This document shows positions 55,517 through 59,958 of a DNA stretch of 59,958 nucleotides, piece after piece. Below the pieces are notes generated by a model. That model was given only the letters and a program-made list of their open reading frames with translations. It was not told the DNA's origin and made no database searches. The number at the start of each line of letters is the position of its first letter. Positions within the stretch are counted from its first letter, which is position 1. Source of the stretch: a virus; the IMG/VR virus record IMGVR_UViG_3300033996_002205, positions 1 to 59,958 of that record; one strand, 5' to 3'. The translations under genes were made by a program, and so were the position numbers.

Positions 55517-56107
55517 TTATTGAATATAAAATCCCTTACGAAAATAGTCACTATCTTCAATAAAATTCATATTTTTAATTTTTTCATCGTCCCAAACTGG
55601 TATAGCAATCGAATTTCCATATCTAAAATTAGGATTTTGTCGAAAATGAACCTCAATTAACTTATTTCCAATAAATTCACAGTTAATATAGTCATAGTTC
55701 CCCTTTAACTGTTTTAAAATTTCAGGAAATTCAACCTCTTTATTGATTTTTTCCCACTTTTTCCATTTGTAAAGTGGATCATTCTCAGATTTAGTACCTA
55801 AGATCACTAATTCTGCTTTTTGCTGATAAAAATCAACACTTAAGTGATCACCAGTAAATATCTCACACCAAAATTCTGCTGGATGAAAATGATCAGTGCT
55901 TTTTTCTATCCATTCTTTACGAGCAAGACGGCCCATTCCGAGTAAATTAAAGGATGGACGAACAATATAAAAGTCGGATTCGGGAACAGTGGTTCCAACA
56001 GGACCACATGTATAACCCAATATCCGACTTAGAAATAATTTATTATAAACCCAGAGGTCTGATGGATGTATATGATTCCATTCATCATTGACATCTAGGT
56101 GATACAT
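55517..56107 (-). CDS. ATP-grasp-like protein of unknown function
   Basis: A 196-aa protein. DFYIVRPSFNLLGMGRLARK (around 46-65) resembles the ATP-grasp VRPxxNxxGxG loop; FWCEIFTGDHLSVDF is like the ATP-grasp xExxxGxxxxxD block; and INCEFIGNKLIEVHFRQNPNF resembles the terminal LIEVNxRxNP metal-binding motif. The protein is shorter than most ATP-grasp enzymes (about 300 aa). It could be a ligase acting on a small molecule or peptide. It starts by overlapping the 51-aa gene stop (TAATG). Family is inferred by motif only. Confidence 0.6.
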   Translation of the reverse strand: MYHLDVNDEWNHIHPSDLWVYNKLFLSRILGYTCGPVGTTVPESDFYIVRPSFNLLGMGRLARKEWIEKSTDHFHPAEFWCEIFTGDHLSVDFYQQKAELVILGTKSENDPLYKWKKWEKINKEVEFPEILKQLKGNYDYINCEFIGNKLIEVHFRQNPNFRYGNSIAIPVWDDEKIKNMNFIEDSDYFRKGFYIQ

Positions 56108-56262
56108 TATCCTTTCCCCTGTCCTCTATACTTTTTTCTTGCCCCATTACGAGATGTTGCAGAATACTTAGTACCATCTCCATCTCCCTGACGGGATTTC
56201 TTAGGAGGTCCAGGAATATAAGAACTGCTTTTATTCAGTCCACCTTTTGCTTTTGTAGCCAT
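56107..56262 (-). CDS. 51-aa basic disordered protein
   Basis: The product begins MATKAKGGLNKSSSYIPGPP and ends ARKKYRGQGKG, rich in Lys, Arg, Gly and Ser, with no predicted structure. It overlaps the 64-aa gene end by 28 bases and the ATP-grasp-like gene by one base (TAATG). Tight coupling on both sides and regular codon content support a real gene. DNA or RNA binding is possible on charge alone. Confidence 0.7.
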   Translation of the reverse strand: MATKAKGGLNKSSSYIPGPPKKSRQGDGDGTKYSATSRNGARKKYRGQGKG

Positions 56263-56429
56263 AAGTTATTCTCCACTAAAATTTCAGTTTCAAGATCTTC
56301 AGGTTTTGGAGAACCTGTCTGATAAAAATCAATTGACAGATCCTCCATTGTATTGAAATATTCTTCCTCTGTAAGACAAGTATAAATTTTTCTTCCCTTA
56401 CAGAGAATATTGTAACGCTCGTTGCTCAT
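56235..56429 (-). CDS. 64-aa hypothetical
   Basis: Start at MSNERYNILCKGRKIYTCLT, chosen because the ATG overlaps the glycosyltransferase stop (TGATG). The sequence continues TEEEYFNTMEDLSIDFYQTG and EILVENNLWLQKQKVD. It is a small mixed alpha/beta protein without known motifs. Part of the GT to ATP-grasp translational cluster. Confidence 0.7.
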   Translation of the reverse strand: MSNERYNILCKGRKIYTCLTEEEYFNTMEDLSIDFYQTGSPKPEDLETEILVENNLWLQKQKVD

Positions 56430-57187
56430 CAAATCACTCTTGTTTTTTCGTGACCAACTCTGATACGTGGATCGCACCAAATTTGGAAACCTGCCTCTAT
56501 TGCATCCAGACAGAATGATACATCTTCTCCACACATATCCTGAACTTCTCCAGATTCAAAGACTTGCATCTTTGGAGCAAACCAAGGATACTTCATTTCA
56601 GAATGTTCAAAGACTCCATTCTTAATCAGAACCCAGCCAAATCCAGTATAGTCAACTGTGAATGGTTTACGACGCTTGGAAATGCTTTCAACGGTCTCAT
56701 GATTCATGACACCACCATTTCCTCTGAAATCTTCTTCATCCAACCAATGTGCGACTGATGTTGTATGACCATCTTCTGTGGCATACCAACCTGCCGCAAT
56801 ATCTTTGTCCATCAGAACCAGTTGCCAAAACTTTTCAGTATTGAAAACAATATCTGAGTCAATCCAGAGTTGCCAATCATATTGAAGTTTTCCATCCCAA
56901 GGAATTTGATTCGGTCCTCTTAGAACATTCGCACCTAAACATTTGCATCTTGCAAAGTTTACCATGGATGAATAGTCTTGCGAGATCTGAATACTTGCTC
57001 CTGACTGTACTAGATCAAAACACAGTTGAACAAAACTCTTGAGGTAAGTATAAGAAACTCCCCTGCCAGGCAGACAGAAGACGATAGATTTTCCTCTTAC
57101 CATCTCTCTTGCCAAATTATAGTCCCATTCTTGTTCTTGCTGAACTGAGGGACTTTTTGCTGCTTTTACAGTAAATCCTTTAGCCAT
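56429..57187 (-). CDS. GT-A type glycosyltransferase-like protein
   Basis: A 252-aa protein with a nucleotide-sugar-transferase pattern: SIVFCLPGRGVSYTYLKSF near the N-terminus, an LWIDSDIVF DxD-type motif at 110-112 for metal and UDP-sugar binding, and GEDVSFCLDAIEAGFQIWCD with VGHEK near the end. Family 2-like glycosyltransferases of this size occur in cyanophages and may modify surface sugars, DNA or proteins; the acceptor is unknown. A near-consensus sigma70 promoter stands upstream. Confidence 0.75.
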   Translation of the reverse strand: MAKGFTVKAAKSPSVQQEQEWDYNLAREMVRGKSIVFCLPGRGVSYTYLKSFVQLCFDLVQSGASIQISQDYSSMVNFARCKCLGANVLRGPNQIPWDGKLQYDWQLWIDSDIVFNTEKFWQLVLMDKDIAAGWYATEDGHTTSVAHWLDEEDFRGNGGVMNHETVESISKRRKPFTVDYTGFGWVLIKNGVFEHSEMKYPWFAPKMQVFESGEVQDMCGEDVSFCLDAIEAGFQIWCDPRIRVGHEKTRVI

Positions 57188-57209
57188 AATTTTTTGTAAT
57201 TACTTCAGT

Positions 57210-57238
57210 ATCATACAGTATTATCTATATGATGTCAA
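57210..57238 (-). promoter_or_regulatory. Strong sigma70 promoter for the glycosyltransferase
   Basis: On the minus strand TTGACA (57233-57238) is followed by a 17-base spacer and TATGAT (57210-57215). The -35 is perfect and the -10 is five of six. It lies over the stop codon of the 57-aa gene and should serve the GT, 64-aa, 51-aa and ATP-grasp-like genes. Confidence 0.88.
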
Positions 57239-57408
57239 GAACTGCGTTCTGACAGAATTAGTTCATTTCCTTCAAGATTAAATGAGATTTCTGTGTCTTC
57301 ATACCATTCTAAGTCATTCATGATTTGCTCAGGAATTGTGATGAAGTATTGACCACTGATTGGATCGATCTCTATGGGCGCAAAAATATCCCCGGAATTT
57401 TTTTTCAT
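57235..57408 (-). CDS. 57-aa AbrB/SpoVT-like small protein
   Basis: The product begins MKKNSGDIFAPIEIDPISGQ and continues YFITIPEQIMNDLEWYEDTE then SFNLEGNELILSE. The order strand, IPxxIxxxL helix, EGD-like turn, strand, strand matches SpoVT/AbrB swapped-hairpin DNA-binding proteins and antitoxins (xxxIPkxixexLglxxGdxvxi). Typical members are 50-90 aa. It could be a transcriptional regulator acting on nearby promoters. No toxin gene is adjacent. Assignment is by pattern. Confidence 0.7.
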   Translation of the reverse strand: MKKNSGDIFAPIEIDPISGQYFITIPEQIMNDLEWYEDTEISFNLEGNELILSERSS

Positions 57409-57477
57409 TTGAGTGAATATAAGTTTTGATTTTATATATGCGGGGTTTTTGAAATTTTTTGGTGGGGGGATTTTTTT

Positions 57478-57483
57478 ATTATA
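57478..57483 (-). promoter_or_regulatory. Possible -10 element for the 57-aa gene
   Basis: TATAAT on the minus strand, 70 bases before the ATG, followed by a run of A and then C tracts. The -35 region (around 57501-57506) is weak. Confidence 0.4.
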
Positions 57484-57568
57484 GAGTCTTATATTTCTCT
57501 CGCTTCCGTAACACTTTGTAGGTTAGGGTAGTGTTGGGTTTTTCAATTAGGATCGCTTAACTGTCAAA

Positions 57569-57600
57569 CACGAACGAATAAGGAATACTAATCGTTCGTG
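57569..57600. repeat. Perfect 9-bp inverted repeat (hairpin)
   Basis: CACGAACGA and TCGTTCGTG surround a 14-base spacer. No T run follows on either strand. It stands directly beside the next hairpin between the 110-aa gene stop and the 57-aa gene promoter. Confidence 0.85.
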
Positions 57601-57604
57601 ATTA

Positions 57605-57633
57605 GGGCGGCAGAGTATACCTAACTGCCGCCC
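57605..57633. repeat. Perfect 9-bp GC-rich inverted repeat (hairpin)
   Basis: GGGCGGCAG and CTGCCGCCC surround an 11-base loop, 13 bases after the 110-aa gene stop. A strong stem but without a T run, so it may act as a weak terminator, an RNA-stability element or an operator. Confidence 0.85.
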
Positions 57634-57645
57634 ACTAACTAACAA

Positions 57646-57978
57646 TTAACCCAGCAACATGCCGCAGACGATGCTGTTGTAACGGTTGCAGATAGCGTCA
57701 TCAGCATCATAATCGGGTTCGGATTCGGGGCGAAACGCTATCTCAACTGCCACACAATCGCAGGCAAGGATACCATAATCACGAAAATCATGGCATCGTG
57801 TGAAATAATTATCCTCATCAGATGGGGCAACAAAAAGATAACGATCTCCCAAATCTTCTAGGAATTGAGATACAATCGCTTCCTCTTTATCATCAAGTCC
57901 CGTATAATCATCGTTGACAATTGCACACATAAAGTGTGAAGGAATCACGTAAGGTTGTAGGTCGATTGTAGCGGTCAT
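57646..57978 (-). CDS. DUF6926-like hypothetical protein
   Basis: A 110-aa protein. Start chosen at MTATIDLQPYVIPSHFMCAI; a GTG 48 bases upstream would add a hydrophobic stretch that is encoded over the preceding terminator hairpin and is rejected. IPSHFMCAIVNDDYTGLDDKE has the pattern of small phage proteins with an IPsxxxxxxxNgDxxGLxdxE motif (DUF6926-like). The rest is acidic (FRPESEPDYDADDAICNRYN). Function unknown. Confidence 0.6.
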   Translation of the reverse strand: MTATIDLQPYVIPSHFMCAIVNDDYTGLDDKEEAIVSQFLEDLGDRYLFVAPSDEDNYFTRCHDFRDYGILACDCVAVEIAFRPESEPDYDADDAICNRYNSIVCGMLLG

Positions 57979-58010
57979 GACAAGAATAACGGTGGAAAGT
58001 GTAAAGAATA

Positions 58011-58029
58011 GGGGTGAGAACGTCACCCC
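58011..58029 (-). terminator. Hairpin terminator after the 112-aa gene
   Basis: On the minus strand GGGGTGA, a five-base loop and TCACCCC, followed by TATTCTTT. It starts 11 bases after the stop. The T tract is short, so efficiency may be moderate. Confidence 0.65.
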
Positions 58030-58039
58030 TGAATGTAAC

Positions 58040-58378
58040 TTACTTCGCCCAAGTTACGCGGATAAACTTATCACCCTCTGCAACTTTAGCGATTCCAGTT
58101 GCAACCTCTTTATCCTTTTCTGCCTTAAGGTTAATCTCAAGAACCTTAATCGCGGGAGAATACGTAACTTTATCGCGGGAGGTTAGTGATACCAACCCCC
58201 AGCAAGTGCGCTCAGAGGTTACATCAGCGGCCATCATGATGCCAGCGATCTCATCACGCAGACGCTTGCATTCTGCCTCCGCCTCTTTACACTTAGCGTC
58301 AGCAGTTGCGAGATGCCCCATAAGGGTTTCGAGCGTATCCGAAACGATGGCGGCGGGCAGATCGTAGGAGTTTGCCAT
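58040..58378 (-). CDS. 112-aa coiled-coil hypothetical
   Basis: The N-terminal half is a coiled coil (HLATADAKCKEAEAECKRLR, DEIAGIMMAADV), then a beta-like section with CWGLVSLTSRDKVTYSP and a Lys/Glu-rich region ending DKFIRVTWAK. Three cysteines are present. The layout resembles small phage host-takeover or nuclease-modifier proteins, but I do not recognise a family. Codon use is more GC-rich than the virion genes. A promoter-proximal repeat lies upstream. Confidence 0.65.
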   Translation of the reverse strand: MANSYDLPAAIVSDTLETLMGHLATADAKCKEAEAECKRLRDEIAGIMMAADVTSERTCWGLVSLTSRDKVTYSPAIKVLEINLKAEKDKEVATGIAKVAEGDKFIRVTWAK

Positions 58379-58468
58379 TGGTCTGGGGCGGATCGGTTGA
58401 AAGGTCGTTTTCGATCCGTTGAAACAACATTAACCGCCAGCGCCCCGAGCAGACTGTATCAACCAATA

Positions 58469-58508
58469 CCAAACGGCAACCCCATTCATCAGCAACGCTA
58501 ATGGGTCA
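58469..58508 (-). promoter_or_regulatory. Upstream element, copy B (before the 112-aa gene)
   Basis: On the minus strand TGACCCATTAGCGTTGCTGA and then TGCCGTTTGG, about 100 bases upstream of the 112-aa gene. The same two blocks, with one mismatch in the first, stand upstream of the 116-aa gene. Likely shared regulatory DNA; no clear -10 is seen in this copy. Confidence 0.6.
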
Positions 58509-58573
58509 AACGCTTGACGGATGGGCGGTTGGCGTGGTTGGAATCGCACCAGCGTCAGGCAGTTTGTATAAAG

Positions 58574-58673
58574 AACTCAAACAGTGCTAAATGAATTAAA
58601 CTCAAACAGTGCTAAGTATAAAAAACTAAGACAGGACTAAATGTAGAAAACTAAACCACACCACTGACTAACA
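58574..58673. repeat. Four 25-bp tandem repeats
   Basis: Units start at 58574, 58599, 58624 and 58649, an exact 25-bp period. The first two share AACTCAAACAGTGCTAA; the third is AACTAAGACAGGACTAA; the fourth keeps AACTAAACCAC only. The decay along the array suggests an old array with the first two conserved. Confidence 0.85.
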
Positions 58674-58698
58674 TTCTACACTTAATCCTGAGTTAGTT
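58624..58698. repeat. Imperfect 25-bp inverted repeat containing array units
   Basis: Unit three (58624-58648) is repeated as its reverse complement at 58674-58698 with 21 of 25 matches, enclosing unit four as a 25-base loop. It would form a long hairpin in RNA or single-stranded DNA. Confidence 0.75.
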
Positions 58699-58764
58699 CT
58701 TTATGCTCAGGAAAAGTATAAAGAATAAAGAACTACTTAAGATTCATTCTCTATTCTTTATACT
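58695..58764. repeat. Nested inverted repeats
   Basis: AGTATAAAGAATA (58715-58727) pairs perfectly with TATTCTTTATACT (58752-58764). Overlapping it, AGTTCTTTAT (58695-58704) pairs perfectly with ATAAAGAACT (58725-58734). The two hairpins are mutually exclusive, so alternative structures are possible. Confidence 0.8.
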
Positions 58765-58776
58765 TTCATTCTTCAT

Positions 58777-58911
58777 TCATTTAACTAACTCTGCAGGTGA
58801 TCCACAAGACTTATAAAATGCAATCATTCTTTCTGCCTCTTGAATTGTGGTGAATGATTGTGTGCGCCATTCACAATTATTGTAAGGAGTTTGATAACGA
58901 ATGATGAACAT
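58777..58911 (-). CDS. 44-aa hypothetical
   Basis: The product begins MFIIRYQTPYNNCEWRTQSF and continues TTIQEAERMIAFYKSCGSPA ending ELVK. Strands followed by an amphipathic helix give a compact small fold. The ordered codons and plausible fold favour a real gene over an accidental frame. A longer overlapping frame in another phase (58824-59018) looks non-coding. Function unknown. Confidence 0.6.
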   Translation of the reverse strand: MFIIRYQTPYNNCEWRTQSFTTIQEAERMIAFYKSCGSPAELVK

Positions 58912-58944
58912 GAATCTAGTTGCGAATGTGTGTGAAATGTGTGT

Positions 58945-58991
58945 AATCTCGTCGAGATCATGTGAACTTGTGTGCGCGTCTCGACGAGATT
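58945..58991. repeat. Perfect 13-bp inverted repeat of palindromic arms
   Basis: AATCTCGTCGAGA (58945-58957) and TCTCGACGAGATT (58979-58991) are perfect reverse complements, and each arm is itself a near palindrome (TCTCG, one central base, CGAGA). The centres are 34 bp apart, about three helical turns, between the 62-aa and 44-aa genes. Either a paired operator or a strong RNA hairpin. Confidence 0.85.
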
Positions 58992-59179
58992 CAATAATGA
59001 TGCCTTGACATTACACAATTCGGATCATTAAACCAATCAGAATCCTCATAAGATTCTGTGATTTTGGTATCAACAAGATCGCAGAATTGCTTCATGCGAA
59101 TCATAAGATCATCGGTAAGAGTCACCTTTCCGGTAGTATTCAGTTCGGTGATTTCTTCGGGGGTGAGAATAGTTTCCAT
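58991..59179 (-). CDS. 62-aa hypothetical
   Basis: The product begins METILTPEEITELNTTGKVT and continues LTDDLMIRMKQFCDLV with an acidic, helical C-terminal part (SYEDSDWFNDPNC). No known motif. The stop codon falls at the edge of the inverted repeat. A GC-rich hairpin (59200-59219) stands upstream. Confidence 0.65.
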   Translation of the reverse strand: METILTPEEITELNTTGKVTLTDDLMIRMKQFCDLVDTKITESYEDSDWFNDPNCVMSRHHY

Positions 59180-59199
59180 GATGAAAGGGTGAAGAATGT

Positions 59200-59219
59200 G
59201 GGGAGGATTGTGCCTCCCC
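59200..59219. repeat. GC-rich 7-bp hairpin
   Basis: GGGGAGG and CCTCCCC around a six-base loop, between the 40-aa and 62-aa frames. No T run follows on the minus strand, so it is not a clear intrinsic terminator. Confidence 0.6.
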
Positions 59220-59233
59220 TGTATTGTATCAGA

Positions 59234-59356
59234 TCAGAGGCGACCGTTGCGCCCCAGTGCCGCCCAGGTTGCTGCTGGTGCTGAGTGAATCTTAACGCCA
59301 TTGCGGACCCAGACCAGTTGGCGAGTCTGCAGGGAGGTGGCAGGTGAGAGAGTCAC
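59234..59356 (-). CDS. Possible 40-aa protein with GTG start
   Basis: The frame (M)TLSPATSLQTRQLVWVRNGV and KIHSAPAATWAALGRNGRL begins at GTG 59354-59356. The frame stays open upstream to 59443 but that part overlaps the 116-aa gene end and looks non-coding. The sequence is balanced and protein-like, and GC-rich relative to its neighbours. Not recognised; a weak call. Confidence 0.4.
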   Translation of the reverse strand: MTLSPATSLQTRQLVWVRNGVKIHSAPAATWAALGRNGRL

Positions 59357-59430
59357 GGGTGGTGTGGTGTGAACTGAGAGAATTCTACAGGATGGGTGGG
59401 GACCGTTGCCGATCCCCTTGTGCCAGTGCC

Positions 59431-59781
59431 TCAATTGGCACATTTCACAGTTTCAAAGCATTCCACCCATTCTGCTTCGGGATATAAGAATGCAACGCAA
59501 TCATCAGTGAATGATGTTACATCTCCGGGAAATGCAGTATAGGTTGTACGCTCTTCACAATAATCATCCCACTGTGCATCTTGCCATTCAATTTCATTCC
59601 AACAAGATTCTTCATTCTTTACATTTTCATTCATCGTATTAAATTCTTCCCTGGTCATCACTACCTCTTCCAAAATGATGCGATGGCGTACTACAGTAAC
59701 CAAATTATCATTTGAGGCAGCATCAATATCCCATCCAAGATTTGCAGCAATTGCAGGATGAATTTCTGTCGGTTTAGTCAT
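59431..59781 (-). CDS. 116-aa acidic hypothetical
   Basis: Start at MTKPTEIHPAIAANLGWDID, since the frame upstream (24 more codons) covers promoter DNA. The C-terminal half is acidic with many aromatic and cysteine residues (WNEIEWQDAQWDDYCEERTT, DDCVAFLYPEAEWVECFE). Cytoplasmic, no membrane segments. Possibly a DNA-mimic or host-modifying early protein by charge alone; no family recognised. Confidence 0.65.
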   Translation of the reverse strand: MTKPTEIHPAIAANLGWDIDAASNDNLVTVVRHRIILEEVVMTREEFNTMNENVKNEESCWNEIEWQDAQWDDYCEERTTYTAFPGDVTSFTDDCVAFLYPEAEWVECFETVKCAN

Positions 59782-59805
59782 TGTGTAATGTGGTGAACTG
59801 ATACC

Positions 59806-59834
59806 AGTATTGCCCCAAACGGCACCAGAGTCAA
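59806..59834 (-). promoter_or_regulatory. Sigma70-like promoter for the 116-aa gene
   Basis: On the minus strand TTGACT (59829-59834), a 17-base spacer and AATACT (59806-59811), 25 bases before the ATG. The -35 is five of six. It overlaps the second block of upstream element copy A. Confidence 0.55.
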
Positions 59835-59866
59835 GGGGTTGAACGATCAGCAATGCTAATGGGTCA
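59815..59866 (-). promoter_or_regulatory. Upstream element, copy A (before the 116-aa gene)
   Basis: TGACCCATTAGCATTGCTGA followed by TGCCGTTTGG on the minus strand, matching copy B at 58469-58508. A TTGTCAATCCCC stretch just upstream recalls TTGTCAAGCCC at the gp55 promoter. Confidence 0.6.
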
Positions 59867-59936
59867 GGGGATTGACAAGGGGTGCGGGTGCCGTGCTAGG
59901 ATGAAGGTAGAACCTATTTTTGGTGGGGTTAGGTAT

Positions 59937-59958
59937 AAAAAAAGGGAGGCGATTGCCC
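59937..59958 (-). terminator. Partial terminator of an off-window gene
   Basis: On the minus strand GCCTCCC is followed by seven T residues at the right edge. The other stem arm would lie beyond the window, so this is half an intrinsic terminator. Confidence 0.5.

Larger units (their letters stand above)
58379..58776. other. 398-bp non-coding patch with repeats
   Basis: No credible gene on either strand. The right half holds four 25-bp tandem units, a 25-bp imperfect inverted copy of one unit and a perfect 13-bp inverted repeat; the left half holds one copy of an upstream element also found at 59815-59866. It is the only gene-free stretch of this length in the window. Confidence 0.75.

Noticed and set aside
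57646-58026. Longer start for the 110-aa protein giving a hydrophobic N-terminus (possible signal peptide)
   Set aside because: The extra 16 residues begin at a GTG within the terminator hairpin of the previous gene and have no Shine-Dalgarno; the ATG at 57978 begins the conserved part.
58535-58560. tRNA-like T-arm (GGTTGGAATCGCACC)
   Set aside because: No matching acceptor stem, D-arm or anticodon arm could be folded around it on either strand.
58574-58673. CRISPR array
   Set aside because: The 25-bp repeats are tandem with no spacers, they degrade quickly, and there are no cas genes.
58824-59018. Minus-strand frame of 64 codons
   Set aside because: It runs through the perfect inverted repeat and overlaps the better-supported 44-aa gene in another phase; the protein lacks any ordered pattern.

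Overview
The window is part of a T4-like cyanophage (marine Synechococcus or Prochlorococcus myovirus). This rests on the AT-rich composition, the complete T4-type head, neck, tail and baseplate gene set in T4 order, T4-type replication and late-transcription genes, and cyanophage hallmark accessory genes (cobS, cobT-like, speD, a DUF3110 protein of cyanobacterial type). Every supported gene lies on the minus strand, so transcription runs from the right edge to the left. Genes are tightly packed, often with ATGA, TGATG or TAATG stop/start overlaps.

Reading in the direction of transcription. (1) 59.96-57.2 kb: an accessory block of small genes (116, 40, 62, 44, 112, 110 and 57 aa) with host-like promoters, a repeated upstream element, and a roughly 200-bp non-coding patch of 25-bp tandem repeats and nested inverted repeats. 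(2) 57.2-54.8 kb: a glycosyltransferase-like gene behind a near-consensus sigma70 promoter, two small genes, an ATP-grasp-like protein, the S-adenosylmethionine decarboxylase speD and an 80-aa protein. (3) 54.8-31.4 kb: the baseplate, comprising gp25, gp6, a giant 3902-aa gp7-like protein, gp8, a 2434-aa DUF4815 protein and two small genes. (4) 31.4-13.3 kb: neck, packaging, tail and head genes: gp13, 14, 15, 16, three structural or unknown genes, gp17, 18, 19, 20, a 55-aa gp67, a 175-aa gene, gp21, 22, 23, a tail-tube-like gene and uvsY. (5) 13.3-0 kb: replication and recombination: uvsW, late sigma gp55, gp47, DUF3110, gp46, then cobT-like and cobS alternating with two virion-like genes, a DUF3310 gene, the sliding clamp gp45, an HExxH protein, and the first 31 codons of another gene at the left edge.

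Regulation is readable from the sequence. T4-type late promoters (TATAAATA or one-base variants) precede gp25, gp8, gp13, gp18, gp22, the tail-tube-like gene and the two virion-like genes next to cobS and cobT. Sigma70-like promoters precede gp55, cobS, the cobT-like gene and the glycosyltransferase. In three places a rho-independent terminator runs directly into a late promoter. Gp45 (clamp and late co-activator) and gp55 (late sigma) would act on the late promoters; gp46/47, UvsW and UvsY serve recombination-dependent replication; gp20-23 and gp67 build the prohead, gp16/17 fill it, and gp13-15, 18, 19 and the baseplate genes complete the tail.

Eight short or partial genes are called directly from the sequence, including the gp67 homologue and an AbrB-like 57-aa protein. 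Where an upstream alternative codon (TTG/GTG) extends a frame, starts have been trimmed to the most credible ATG.
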